A DNA stretch of 64,000 bases from CBDANW01 sp965197825 (lineage in GTDB: Bacteria; Acidobacteriota; Vicinamibacteria; Marinacidobacterales; DATDRI01): positions 372,001 to 436,000 of the forward strand of contig CBDANW010000002.1 in assembly GCA_965197825.1 (NCBI GenBank), in the 5' to 3' direction. The translations under genes were made by a program, and so were the position numbers. Positions within the stretch are counted from its first letter, which is position 1, and every line of letters starts with the position of its first letter. The notes under the pieces are model-generated. The model made no database searches, was not told the origin of the DNA, and saw only the letters and a program-made list of their open reading frames with translations. This document shows positions 44,662-53,646 of this stretch, piece after piece.

Positions 44662-46060
44662 GGTCAAGTCTTAATTTTCCTGTCAAATCTCCGTACGGTT
44701 CCCCGCGCTCGGTTAAGCTGCTGATTCCTCCGACGTGCCTTGCGGGAGAAGCTCGTTGCGAAGCTCCTCGACTTTCCTAGCGGCGAAGACATCCATCCTC
44801 ACGCCGCGCCATTTGTTTGCGACGGCCAAGAGCACAGCGAACGAGAGTTTCATCGCGGCCTCCTCGGTGAAGAAGTGAGGAATGACCTTTGTGCGACGTT
44901 TGTGCTCTCCGAACGTGCGCTCAAGTAGATTCGACGTGCGAAGCCTTTTGTGATGCGCCGCAGGAAGGCGTAGCGCCTGAAGACACGCTTCGAGGGTCTC
45001 TTCCATGCACTTCATCGCGCTCGGGAATCGTTGACGGTACCGAGCGATCACCTCCCGACCCTTCTTCAGCCCTTGCTCGTAGCTGTTCGCATGGAACGAC
45101 TCAAGGATGGCCGCCTTGAGTTCGTCGCGCACTTCCTTCGGAGCCTTGCCCAGGATGTTCTCGAGGCGGTGCTTCTGGCAACGTTGCTTGAGGCTTCGAG
45201 GGAAGACCTCTGCGATCGCTTTGAGCACTCCAGGATTCCCGTCCGTCACGATGAGCAACGGCTCCCTCATTCCTCGGGCCACTATCTCCTGCAAGAACCC
45301 CTTCCAGTTCTCGTAGGATTCTCGGTTGCCGACACCGATATGAAGAAGAACTCGCGTCCCATCAGCGCGATAGCCGGTCGCAACGAGGATGGGCTCTTTT
45401 CTCTCCGCTCCTTGGTGGTAGCGCAGGTACGTGCCGTCGAGCTCGAGATACAACAGCTTCTCGTTCGAGAGATCCCGTTTTCGAAACGCCTCGAAATCCT
45501 CCGACAGACACCGTGTGACCCGGCTCACCACCGACTTCGAGACACCCGTGCCGCTCAGCACGTCCGCGAACGTCGCCTCAATGTCACGCGTCGACATCCC
45601 GTGGACGTACATCCGCGCGATCAGTTCATCGAGTTTCTCGGTCCGGCTCACGTAGGCGTCGAGAATCTTTGACTGAAACACCTTCTCTGTTTCTCGTACC
45701 CGCGGCACTTGCACCGTCACCGCTCCCTCGCCCGTGAGGACCCGATGCGACTCATACCCGTTGCGTCGTCCCTTCTCCTTCGTCGTTGCCGGAGCGTTCT
45801 CATAGTAGTTTCGACCCAACGCCTCCGTCACCTCGCGCTCCAACGCATATTGAAGCATCATCTGAGCTCCCGACCGGACGATCTCCGAGAGATTCATCTC
45901 CCCAAATACCAGTTGTTCCTCGAACTGCTTGAGCAATCGCTGACTCGGTAGTACCTTTCCCATGATGTATGGTTCTCCTTTTCTGTCCCCATGACGGGGA
46001 CGGGTTTGAGCTTGGGGACCATACATCGTTTTTCTTTGACAGGAATCTTAAGACATCACC
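44662..46060 (-). mobile_element. IS256-family element type a, copy 3 (complete, with target duplication)
   Basis: Both terminal repeats are present. The duplication ATGTGTCC lies at 44654-44661 and 46061-46068. Confidence 0.95.
44713..45963 (-). CDS. IS256-family transposase type a, copy 3
   Basis: It is identical in layout to copy 1 (416 residues, MGKVLPSQRL start at 45963). It has one shared substitution, QEIVARG for QEMVARG, also found in copy 5, which links these two as close sisters. All catalytic residues are intact. Confidence 0.95.
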   Translation of the reverse strand: MGKVLPSQRLLKQFEEQLVFGEMNLSEIVRSGAQMMLQYALEREVTEALGRNYYENAPATTKEKGRRNGYESHRVLTGEGAVTVQVPRVRETEKVFQSKILDAYVSRTEKLDELIARMYVHGMSTRDIEATFADVLSGTGVSKSVVSRVTRCLSEDFEAFRKRDLSNEKLLYLELDGTYLRYHQGAERKEPILVATGYRADGTRVLLHIGVGNRESYENWKGFLQEIVARGMREPLLIVTDGNPGVLKAIAEVFPRSLKQRCQKHRLENILGKAPKEVRDELKAAILESFHANSYEQGLKKGREVIARYRQRFPSAMKCMEETLEACLQALRLPAAHHKRLRTSNLLERTFGEHKRRTKVIPHFFTEEAAMKLSFAVLLAVANKWRGVRMDVFAARKVEELRNELLPQGTSEESAA

Positions 46061-46230
46061 ATGTGTCCCGAGGTCCGTGGAGAAAGAACGGTGCCCTCCA
46101 CTCCGTCTCCAAAGAGATCCTGTCTCTCACTCGATGTCCAACTGTAGGCGCGCTGGTATTCCGGAATGCGGAACAGACGGCCATCGAGCAGCTTCGACAG
46201 GGTGAGGTATTGCGGATGAATCGTAATCAT
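46061..46230 (-). pseudogene. DUF262 (GmrSD-type) protein, N-terminal fragment
   Basis: From the ATG at 46230 the frame reads MITIHPQYLTLSKLLDGRLF then RIPEYQRAYSWTSSERQDLF, the conserved start of DUF262 ParB-like nucleotidase/nuclease domains found in type IV restriction and related defence proteins. The gene is cut near 46061. The IS256a target duplication here is intact, so the truncation predates that insertion. Its start overlaps the upstream methyltransferase-like fragment by 4 bp. Confidence 0.6.
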
Positions 46231-46427
46231 CTGTTGACCCGGAACACCTTCATGACCTCATCGCCGAGGTGATTGATCACCTTCACGGCGATGCGCCCAT
46301 TGCTCGGTTTTTCACCGGGATTTCCGTTTTGCCTGCCCCGGATGGACCCGTTATACACCCGAAACCCGAGGCCTACACCGTCGTGATGGCCTTGCCTTTG
46401 GCGCCGGCTGGGCGCTAGAAGTTTCAT
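46227..46427 (-). pseudogene. Probable C-terminal end of a restriction-associated DNA methyltransferase
   Basis: The last residues GRIAVKVINHLGDEVMKVFR resemble the C-terminus of site-specific adenine methyltransferases of type III-like systems. Upstream codons to 46427 (VGLGFRVYNGSIRGRQN) have no start or catalytic motif. With DUF262 it would be the relic of a modification/restriction operon. The assignment rests on a short match. Confidence 0.35.
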
Positions 46428-46509
46428 TCACATCGAGTGACGGTCGCATTGAAGAAATGCAGTTTTCAATCCACACGAATCCGCGTAGACCCTATATATT
46501 CAAGTTTAC

Positions 46510-46921
46510 TCAGAACCCGATCCCGACACCAGTACCATAACCGGTGTCGCTGCCGTTCTTGGCGAGACTCCCTCTCAGAAGAATCCAGTTGTTGAACTTG
46601 AATTGTCCACCCGCGGCAAAGCTCGTCTCCTCTCCGAACGCTCCGAGCCCGATGCCAATCGAGAATCGATCCGCCACCGAATACGGGATACTCGCCATCG
46701 CCATGGCCTTTGAGACGCCCGCCCTGTTCTGGTCAACGTCAGATCGAAGAACATCCATGTTCTGGCTCAGAATGTTCTGGCTCAGACTAGTGATCTGTCG
46801 GAGATTCGCGTCGATGTCCACTCGGTTGTTGGAAATGCCTTGCTGATTTGCGCTGATGTTTGCTTCGTTTCGCTCAACCCCTTGCTGGTTCGACTCGATA
46901 GCTGCTCCGTTTCGTAGTATA
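46510..46921 (-). pseudogene. Trimeric autotransporter (YadA-type) C-terminal anchor, N-terminus lost
   Basis: The frame ends RAGVSKAMAMASIPYSVADR and ILLRGSLAKNGSDTGYGTGV with a terminal Phe, the YadA anchor that forms a trimeric outer-membrane barrel. Before it, a coiled-coil stalk with repeats (SNQQGVERNEANISANQQGI, SNNRVDIDANLRQI, SLSQNILSQNMDV) is open to 46921, where an IS end replaces the head and signal peptide. It shows that the genome encodes, or once encoded, a trimeric adhesin, hence an outer membrane. Confidence 0.8.
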
Positions 46922-47040
46922 CCCCGTCCTGTGCCAAAACTCGGCCCTTTTGAAATAGGCCATAAATCAGCAACTTAGTGTCTGTGTTTGCGACCGGGCC
47001 AAGGGCCGTGGGCTTGACAATCGTCTTGGGCGGGCGGGTC
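46922..47040 (+). repeat. Left end of the rve-type IS (variant shared with 21656)
   Basis: CGTCCTGTGCCAAAACTCGG and the following 5' region end at GGGCGGGCGGGTC. A TTGACA at 47014 and TATACT at 47041 could form a promoter for the next gene, but the 21-bp spacing is poor. Confidence 0.6.
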
Positions 47041-47056
47041 TATACTGGAGTGAGCC

Positions 47057-47299
47057 ATGATGCTTCTAAGACGTCTCGCCATCCACGCTGCGCGAGAACT
47101 GGCACGTCGTCCGGAGGTACAAGCTAGAGCCAAAGAGACATTAACCAACGCCACACGTGTGTTTAACGAGGAGCTCAAACCCCGTGCCAAGGAAGCCTGG
47201 CGGGACGCACAGCCAGGCATCGAGCACGCCAAGGCCAGACTCAAGCGGTTTGCCCAGAAGCTGCGAGACGAGTACCGGAAGGGACGCGACGGCGAATAG
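47057..47299 (+). CDS. Small, charged, helical protein of unknown function
   Basis: The 80-residue product (MMLLRRLAIHAARELARRPE ... AKARLKRFAQKLRDEYRKGR) is rich in Arg, Lys, Ala and Glu and looks fully helical. GGAGTGA eight bases before the ATG is a good ribosome-binding site. No family recognised. It sits between IS remnants and could use a promoter in the IS end upstream. Confidence 0.6.
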   Translation: MMLLRRLAIHAARELARRPEVQARAKETLTNATRVFNEELKPRAKEAWRDAQPGIEHAKARLKRFAQKLRDEYRKGRDGE

Positions 47300-47383
47300 G
47301 ACGTTATCCCCCTAGCGCGCCAGTACCGGCAGGCCGACAATGAGTCAGGCACCCACAGTCGAAAACGATCGAGGCACGGACCC

Positions 47384-47612
47384 CGTTGTGCCTTCTATTT
47401 ATTCATCCGGGCGCCCCAAACTTGATTAGTCTCCGGTCTGCCGGCACCATGCCTGCTTGATTTCGTCGTTTGTTCGCGCTCTCATCTCCGCCTTCAAGGC
47501 TCGTCGCGAGCTGGCTCTCGACAATGTCGCTCTTCGGCAGCAGCTCGCCGTCCTCCGCCGTTCGGTGAAACGGCCGCGGCTCTCGAACGTCGACCGCGGG
47601 TTTTGGGTAACT
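47384..47612 (+). pseudogene. IS481-like element, outer end and first ~51 codons
   Basis: The outer end (TGTGCCTTCTATTTATTCAT) and the gene start MISSFVRALISAFKARRELA to LSNVDRGFWV are present. Then a reversed rve-type IS end (47620-47693) truncates it. Non-functional. Confidence 0.8.
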
Positions 47613-47619
47613 GTAGAGC

Positions 47620-47693
47620 CTAAGGGCCCTTGGCCCAGTCGCTAAGCTGCTGATTTATGGTCTATTTCAAAAGGGCTGAGTTTTGGCACAGGA
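47620..47693 (-). repeat. Inverted left end of the rve-type IS
   Basis: The segment ends with GGGCTGAGTTTTGGCACAGG and carries the usual sub-terminal CTAAGCTGCTGATTTATGG. Confidence 0.65.
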
Positions 47694-47699
47694 CGGCGT

Positions 47700-48250
47700 C
47701 TTCTCACTAGCTGAGCGATTAGCGCTCGATTCGGCCCCGAAATGCCCTCCAATTGCATTTTTATGACCTGTTTTGCACCGTTACTGCTTGTTTGCTGCCA
47801 AGAGCCGAATAGCTCCACTTGCCCCCACTTGAGCCTTACGACTGCGATAGTCGGAAAGGTGTTCCCGTCAACGACGCGTCCATCGATGAGGCGTAAGAGC
47901 TTTTCACTACAATGATTTACGAGCGGAGCCTCCGTCGGAGGGTTTACAACACGGCCCTCTTACAGGCGTCAAGGAGGTTGAGATTGCCGTCTAGAAAATC
48001 GAATTTAATGTCAATTCGCAAATAAACTCGAACGCCCCCCCGTCGATGAGGCGTGCGGGGACCAGCACGTGACGGATGGCTTTAAATCACTGTAGTACAA
48101 GAGGATAGAACGATGTAGGCACCAGGGCTTCTCTGAGTTTTCGCTACATTGCCCCACCACGCGCGCGGCGAAAGGGCCACATTAGACTTGCAAAACTCGC
48201 AATACACCTTTTACAGAGACCGGATGGCTCCAGCCTGCACCATCCGCCAC
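47700..48250 (+). other. Conserved non-coding block N1, copy 1
   Basis: About 550 bp match 62885-63451 over their whole length with scattered differences. The shared cores include CGGAAAGGTGTTCCCGTC, CGTCGATGAGG, CCAGCACGTGACGG and GAGACCGGATGGCTCC. Both copies end with CCATCCGCCACC followed by a CGTCCTGTGCC end. No conserved reading frame is seen. In the other copy the block follows the serine recombinase. Confidence 0.6.
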
Positions 48251-48427
48251 CCCGTCCTGTGCCAAAACTCGGCCCTTTTGAAATAGACGGTGCTTCCGCC
48301 ATTAAGTGTTGGTGAAAGGCACAAGACGATAGCGGCCTGTTGGTCACGCTGAAGCCAACTAGCGATGGCGACCACCAACAAGGTCAAGGGCTGGACGGGC
48401 GTGCTCATGACCGAGGATTCCTAGCTC
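48251..48427 (+). repeat. rve-type IS ends and R6 repeat
   Basis: The left end (48253) is joined to a shortened right-end segment (GGTGCTTCCGCCATTAAGTG at 48290), then R6 (48350-48425), into whose end IS256a copy 4 is inserted. Confidence 0.6.
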
Positions 48428-49828
48428 GGTGATGTCTTAAGATTCCTGTCAAAGAAAAACGATGTATGGTTCCCCAAGCTCAAAACCCGTCCCCGTCATG
48501 GGGACAGAAAAGGAGAACCATACATCATGGGAAAGGTACTACCGAGTCAGCGATTACTCAAGCAGTTCGAGGAACAACTGGTATTTGGGGAGATGAATCT
48601 CTCGGAGATCGTCCGGTCGGGAGCTCAGATGATGCTTCAATATGCGTTGGAGCGCGAGGTGACGGAGGCGTTGGGTCGAAACTACTATGAGAACGCTCCG
48701 GCAACGACGAAGGAGAAGGGACGACGCAACGGGTATGAGTCGCATCGGGTCCTCACGGGCGAGGGAGCGGTAACGGTGCAAGTGCCGCGGGTACGAGAAA
48801 CAGAGAAGGTGTTTCAGTCAAAGATTCTCGACGCCTACGTGAGCCGGACCGAGAAACTCGATGAACTGATCGCGCGGATGTACGTCCACGGGATGTCGAC
48901 GCGTGACATTGAGGCGACGTTCGCGGACGTGCTGAGCGGCACGGGTGTCTCGAAGTCGGTGGTGAGCCGGGTCACACGGTGTCTGTCGGAGGATTTCGAG
49001 GCGTTTCGAAAACGGGATCTCTCGAACGAGAAGCTGTTGTATCTCGAGCTCGACGGCACGTACCTGCGCTACCACCAAGGAGCGGAGAGGAAAGAGCCCA
49101 TCCTCGTTGCGACCGGCTATCGCGCTGATGGGACGCGAGTTCTTCTTCATATCGGTGTCGGCAACCGAGAATCCTACGAGAACTGGAAGGGGTTCTTGCA
49201 GGAGATGGTGGCCCGAGGAATGAGGGAGCCGTTGCTCATCGTGACGGACGGGAATCCTGGAGTGCTCAAAGCGATCGCAGAGGTCTTCCCTCGAAGCCTC
49301 AAGCAACGTTGCCAGAAGCACCGCCTCGAGAACATCCTGGGCAAGGCTCCGAAGGAAGTGCGCGACGAACTCAAGGCGGCCATCCTTGAGTCGTTCCATG
49401 CGAACAGCTACGAGCAAGGGCTGAAGAAGGGTCGGGAGGTGATCGCTCGGTACCGTCAACGATTCCCGAGCGCGATGAAGTGCATGGAAGAGACCCTCGA
49501 AGCGTGTCTTCAGGCGCTACGCCTTCCTGCGGCGCATCACAAAAGGCTTCGCACGTCGAATCTACTTGAGCGCACGTTCGGAGAGCACAAACGTCGCACA
49601 AAGGTCATTCCTCACTTCTTCACCGAGGAGGCCGCGATGAAACTCTCGTTCGCTGTGCTCTTGGCCGTCGCAAACAAATGGCGCGGCGTGAGGATGGATG
49701 TCTTCGCCGCTAGGAAAGTCGAGGAGCTTCGCAACGAGCTTCTCCCGCAAGGCACGTCGGAGGAATCAGCAGCTTAACCGAGCGCGGGGAACCGTACGGA
49801 GATTTGACAGGAAAATTAAGACTTGACC
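48428..49828 (+). mobile_element. IS256-family element type a, copy 4 (complete)
   Basis: Both ends are intact. The flanking octamers CCTAGCTC and TCTAGCTC match at seven of eight bases, so the target duplication has one substitution. Confidence 0.93.
48527..49777 (+). CDS. IS256-family transposase type a, copy 4
   Basis: It has the same 416-residue protein as copy 1 with an intact catalytic triad. Synonymous differences (for example GGGTTCTTGCAG) group it with copies 2, 3 and 5 rather than 1 and 6. Confidence 0.95.
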   Translation: MGKVLPSQRLLKQFEEQLVFGEMNLSEIVRSGAQMMLQYALEREVTEALGRNYYENAPATTKEKGRRNGYESHRVLTGEGAVTVQVPRVRETEKVFQSKILDAYVSRTEKLDELIARMYVHGMSTRDIEATFADVLSGTGVSKSVVSRVTRCLSEDFEAFRKRDLSNEKLLYLELDGTYLRYHQGAERKEPILVATGYRADGTRVLLHIGVGNRESYENWKGFLQEMVARGMREPLLIVTDGNPGVLKAIAEVFPRSLKQRCQKHRLENILGKAPKEVRDELKAAILESFHANSYEQGLKKGREVIARYRQRFPSAMKCMEETLEACLQALRLPAAHHKRLRTSNLLERTFGEHKRRTKVIPHFFTEEAAMKLSFAVLLAVANKWRGVRMDVFAARKVEELRNELLPQGTSEESAA

Positions 49829-49966
49829 TCTAGCTCACATTGGCCAACCAAGTGTAGACACCTCTAATCCGAAACGTCCCGGCGAGCCGGTTTGGAGTTC
49901 GTTTCTTCGCGACGAAGACTTGCCTGGAGACTTGCTGAATGGTAACATTGTAGTTATCTTGTATCG

Positions 49967-50296
49967 ATGATTGAGATCAGAGAGTACATCGATCCCGAAG
50001 GCCGCAGCCCGTATGCCAGATGGTTCAATCGGCTTGACGCCCAAGCTGCGGCCAAGGTGACGACAGCGCTGGTCCGGATGGAGCAAGGCAATCTCTCTAA
50101 CGCTAAGGGTGTGGGCGCTGGCGTCCTCGAGCACCGGATAGACTTCGGCCCCGGCTACCGGGTCTATTTCGGCAAGGACGGCGATGCTCTGATCATCCTT
50201 TTGGGCGGTGGGAGCAAGAAACGACAGCAACGGGATATCGAGACTGCCCAAGACCTCTGGCAAGAATACAGGCGGCGCAAGAGACGGGAGACTTGA
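49967..50296 (+). CDS. RelE/HigB-like toxin of a type II toxin-antitoxin pair
   Basis: The 109-residue protein (MIEIREYIDPEGRSPYARWF ... GPGYRVYFGKDGDALIILLG GGSKKRQQRDI) matches the HigB/Gp49-like killer family, ribosome-dependent mRNA interferases. The conserved GPGYRVYF and GGSKKRQ basic tail are present. It precedes the antitoxin gene, the reversed order usual for this subgroup. IS256a copy 4 lies 138 bp upstream, so the promoter lies in that gap. Confidence 0.85.
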   Translation: MIEIREYIDPEGRSPYARWFNRLDAQAAAKVTTALVRMEQGNLSNAKGVGAGVLEHRIDFGPGYRVYFGKDGDALIILLGGGSKKRQQRDIETAQDLWQEYRRRKRRET

Positions 50297-50301
50297 AAAC
50301 C

Positions 50302-50619
50302 ATGTCCCTAACACGAAACTTCAAGGAAACGATTCAAGCGCGCATCGAGCGCGACCCTACCTTCCGCGAGGAACTGCTAAAAGAGGGAGTGGAATGCTTG
50401 CTTGCCGGCGACGTGGACACCGGCAAGGCGGTACTGCGCGACTACATCAACGCCACCATCGGCTTTCAGGAGCTTGGTGGTCTGACTGCGAAGTCACCCA
50501 AGAGCCTGATGCGGATGTTCAGCCCCAACGGTAACCCTCAGGCTCGGAATCTGTTTGAGATCATCGGCCATCTCCAGAAACGCGAGGGTCTTCACCTGAA
50601 GATTCAAACCGTTCGATAG
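50302..50619 (+). CDS. Antitoxin / HTH regulator partner of the RelE-like toxin
   Basis: The 105-residue protein (MSLTRNFKETIQARIERDPT ... AKSPKSLMRMFSPNGNPQAR NLFEIIGHLQ) is the DNA-binding antidote that neutralises the toxin and represses the operon. The HTH lies in the C-terminal half. I prefer the ATG at 50302, five bases after the toxin stop. A TTG at 50293 overlapping the toxin gene is possible. Confidence 0.85.
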   Translation: MSLTRNFKETIQARIERDPTFREELLKEGVECLLAGDVDTGKAVLRDYINATIGFQELGGLTAKSPKSLMRMFSPNGNPQARNLFEIIGHLQKREGLHLKIQTVR

Positions 50620-50666
50620 GCGGTGAGCTTGAGCACGCCGGAACGCACGTCATTCGGTTGGCGTCC

Positions 50667-50966
50667 CGTCCTGTGCCAAAACTCGGCCCTTTTGAAAGAC
50701 CATGGCTGTAATTTAATGCACCGTAAAGTCTTAGTGTCATTTTACCAACACTTAATGGCGGAAGCACCCATGAGGTCTGTGTGAGCGGCAGGGCTGCCCG
50801 ATCGAACAACGGCTGCCTGACCAACAGTAGGAATTGCACCATGGTACGTCATGATGGATCCGAAGATAACACCCTCGGGCCAGACGATTGTAAAGGCCAC
50901 GGCCCTTGGCACCATCGCAAAACACAGACGCTAAGCTGCTGATTTATCGGCTATTTCAAGAGGGCC
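50667..50966 (-). mobile_element. Miniature element MITE-A, copy 3 (one end broken)
   Basis: It is the same as copy 1, but the inner terminal repeat stops after AAGAGGGCC. There it meets the R3-type repeat at a CTCGGCCCAGCC-like junction (AATTCGGCCCAGCCAGC). Confidence 0.8.
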
Positions 50967-51070
50967 AAAATTCGGCCCAGCCAGCATCGACGAAAGAACT
51001 GCGCCTCTCGAAATCAGGCTAAAATTCTAGCACGCGATCAGGTTGCGCGGAGGCCGCCAACACTTGACCG
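50967..51070 (+). repeat. Repeat R3
   Basis: CGACGAAAGAACTGCGCCTC and CTAGCACGCGATCAGGTTGC match 8489-8570. The repeat ends inside the DinB-like fragment. Confidence 0.6.
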
Positions 51071-51278
51071 CGGCGGCGAAATCCATGTTGAAGCCGTGTG
51101 GACTGAACGCGCCGTCGAAGAACCACTCTATCGTTTGCGCCGCATGCGCCACCTGCTGGGCCGCAGTGAAGACCCCATCGACAGGTGCAAAAGCGGAATC
51201 GTCCTCTGTGAGCGCGCCGGTGCTGCGGGTGAAATACTCGACATCAGCGTTCAGTTGTCTCAACAGGTGCGCCTTCAT
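51071..51278 (-). pseudogene. DinB-family protein, N-terminal fragment
   Basis: MKAHLLRQLNADVEYFTRST and VFTAAQQVAHAAQTIEWFFD (with the first metal-ligand His) resemble the start of DinB-superfamily proteins. It is cut after FNMDFAAA by repeat R3, so the C-terminal His pair is missing. GGAGGATC lies just upstream of the ATG. Confidence 0.6.
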
Positions 51279-51637
51279 TTGAGATCCTCCTACGTGCTCC
51301 GTCTATCTGTCTCCGTTGACTCCATTCATCAGCTTATCAACCCACAGCTAACGCACCGACAACCAGAAACGGAGCGCTACCCGACGAAACCCCTCGAGCA
51401 GCCGCGCGGTGCTTCTGCCATCAAGTGTTGCTACGCCGCTGGAAGCATTTGAATGCTAGTGTCGGTTGGCTTGCGTGTGCCGGCAAACGCCATCGCTACT
51501 AATTAATGATGACGTCGGCGTGCACACGATGATGTCCCCGAACGTCAAGCACCGCGTGGTCAGCCCAGCTTGAATCGCCGAAAGAACGGCGTCTCTCGAA
51601 ATTAAGCTCAAACTCTAGCACGTGAACGGGTTACGCG
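51279..51637. other. Non-coding stretch with IS-derived repeats
   Basis: A native-looking promoter region (51279-51400) is followed by GGTGCTTCTGCCATCAAGTG (51410), a copy of the segment at 17085 (TTGAATGCTAGTGTCGGTTG at 51448) and an R3 copy (51570-51637) split by IS256a copy 5. No gene. Confidence 0.5.
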
Positions 51638-51638
51638 G

Positions 51639-53039
51639 GGTGATGTCTTAAGATTCCTGTCAAAGAAAAACGATGTATGGTTCCCCAAGCTCAAAACCCG
51701 TCCCCGTCATGGGGACAGAAAAGGAGAACCATACATCATGGGAAAGGTACTACCGAGTCAGCGATTACTCAAGCAGTTCGAGGAACAACTGGTATTTGGG
51801 GAGATGAATCTCTCGGAGATCGTCCGGTCGGGAGCTCAGATGATGCTTCAATATGCGTTGGAGCGCGAGGTGACGGAGGCGTTGGGTCGAAACTACTATG
51901 AGAACGCTCCGGCAACGACGAAGGAGAAGGGACGACGCAACGGGTATGAGTCGCATCGGGTCCTCACGGGCGAGGGAGCGGTAACGGTGCAAGTGCCGCG
52001 GGTACGAGAAACAGAGAAGGTGTTTCAGTCAAAGATTCTCGACGCCTACGTGAGCCGGACCGAGAAACTCGATGAACTGATCGCGCGGATGTACGTCCAC
52101 GGGATGTCGACGCGTGACATTGAGGCGACGTTCGCGGACGTGCTGAGCGGCACGGGTGTCTCGAAGTCGGTGGTGAGCCGGGTCACACGGTGTCTGTCGG
52201 AGGATTTCGAGGCGTTTCGAAAACGGGATCTCTCGAACGAGAAGCTGTTGTATCTCGAGCTCGACGGCACGTACCTGCGCTACCACCAAGGAGCGGAGAG
52301 GAAAGAGCCCATCCTCGTTGCGACCGGCTATCGCGCTGATGGGACGCGAGTTCTTCTTCATATCGGTGTCGGCAACCGAGAATCCTACGAGAACTGGAAG
52401 GGGTTCTTGCAGGAGATAGTGGCCCGAGGAATGAGGGAGCCGTTGCTCATCGTGACGGACGGGAATCCTGGAGTGCTCAAAGCGATCGCAGAGGTCTTCC
52501 CTCGAAGCCTCAAGCAACGTTGCCAGAAGCACCGCCTCGAGAACATCCTGGGCAAGACTCCGAAGGAAGTGCGCGACGAACTCAAGGCGGCCATCCTTGA
52601 GTCGTTCCATGCGAACAGCTACGAGCAAGGGCTGAAGAAGGGTCGGGAGGTGATCGCTCGGTACCGTCAACGATTCCCGAGCGCGATGAAGTGCATGGAA
52701 GAGACCCTCGAAGCGTGTCTTCAGGCGCTACGCCTTCCTGCGGCGCATCACAAAAGGCTTCGCACGTCGAATCTACTTGAGCGCACGTTCGGAGAGCACA
52801 AACGTCGCACAAAGGTCATTCCTCACTTCTTCACCGAGGAGGCCGCGATGAAACTCTCGTTCGCTGTGCTCTTGGCCGTCGCAAACAAATGGCGCGGCGT
52901 GAGGATGGATGTCTTCGCCGCTAGGAAAGTCGAGGAGCTTCGCAACGAGCTTCTCCCGCAAGGCACGTCGGAGGAATCAGCAGCTTAACCGAGCGCGGGG
53001 AACCGTACGGAGATTTGACAGGAAAATTAAGACTTGACC
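51639..53039 (+). mobile_element. IS256-family element type a, copy 5 (complete, with target duplication)
   Basis: Both ends are intact. GTTACGCGG is repeated at 51630-51638 and 53040-53048, a 9-bp duplication within repeat R3. Confidence 0.95.
51738..52988 (+). CDS. IS256-family transposase type a, copy 5
   Basis: This 416-residue transposase has two substitutions, QEIVARG (shared with copy 3) and GKTPKE for GKAPKE. All catalytic residues are intact and the frame is open. Confidence 0.95.
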   Translation: MGKVLPSQRLLKQFEEQLVFGEMNLSEIVRSGAQMMLQYALEREVTEALGRNYYENAPATTKEKGRRNGYESHRVLTGEGAVTVQVPRVRETEKVFQSKILDAYVSRTEKLDELIARMYVHGMSTRDIEATFADVLSGTGVSKSVVSRVTRCLSEDFEAFRKRDLSNEKLLYLELDGTYLRYHQGAERKEPILVATGYRADGTRVLLHIGVGNRESYENWKGFLQEIVARGMREPLLIVTDGNPGVLKAIAEVFPRSLKQRCQKHRLENILGKTPKEVRDELKAAILESFHANSYEQGLKKGREVIARYRQRFPSAMKCMEETLEACLQALRLPAAHHKRLRTSNLLERTFGEHKRRTKVIPHFFTEEAAMKLSFAVLLAVANKWRGVRMDVFAARKVEELRNELLPQGTSEESAA

Positions 53040-53178
53040 GTTACGCGGCAGCAGCCAACACTTGATTGCGGAAGCACCCACTAATGCACCTTCTCGAACC
53101 GCGTTGAGCCATTTCGCCTTTCTTCTGGCGATTGCGCAGGCTTGCCCTCCCCTCCATTGTCCGGTGTGTAGAGTACGA

Positions 53179-53646
53179 CTATGGGCTCGCGCGAGCCTCT
53201 CTCTCGTGAGCGTCTCCTTTTGCTCGTGGCCCCCACTTCTCGGGGAACCGCCGCTCGAGCAGCCACTTCGCAGCCTCCGGTTTCGGCGGGAGAGTCTTCG
53301 TCACGATCTTAATGCGCGCGACCTTCCCGCCTTTCAATTGGCCGTTGACGATTTCGCCGTCCTTGTATTTCACCGTCTGCCGGGTGATCTTGGTCACCTC
53401 GGTGGCGCTCCGATCGATGTTCTCGAGATGGACCGATTCGAAGTGTGCCAGGGCCTTCTGGACTGACTCGTAGAATTCACGAAATAGGCCGCTCTCCACC
53501 TTCTTCCCACGTGCGACCCACCTAGAAAGTGTCTCCGGGGTTATGCCAGCGACCTGCGCTGCCTCTTTATTGGTCATCCCTGCTCGAACGTACGTGAGGA
53601 TCTTCTCTTGGCGTTCGAGGGTGAGTTTGGTTTTCCGTCTAGCCAT
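53179..53646 (-). CDS. HTH protein resembling a phage terminase small subunit
   Basis: The 155-residue protein starts MARRKTKLTLERQEKILTYV and has an HTH (MTNKEAAQVAGITPETLSRW). It then carries a conserved C-terminal part (KPEAAKWLLERRFPEKWGPR) of the type found in terminase small-subunit-like and related phage proteins. The frame ends AREASP-like earlier than its paralogue: beyond the stop another frame reads VVLYTPDNGG, matching FIYLPDNGR of the first copy, so a small indel has shortened it. It is a tandem paralogue of the fragment upstream. Confidence 0.55.
   Translation of the reverse strand: MARRKTKLTLERQEKILTYVRAGMTNKEAAQVAGITPETLSRWVARGKKVESGLFREFYESVQKALAHFESVHLENIDRSATEVTKITRQTVKYKDGEIVNGQLKGGKVARIKIVTKTLPPKPEAAKWLLERRFPEKWGPRAKGDAHEREARASP

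Noticed and set aside
47014..47046. TTGACA and TATACT as a promoter for the small gene at 47057
   Set aside because: The spacing of 21 bp is outside the usual range, and the homologous IS end at 21656 has a different -35-like hexamer.
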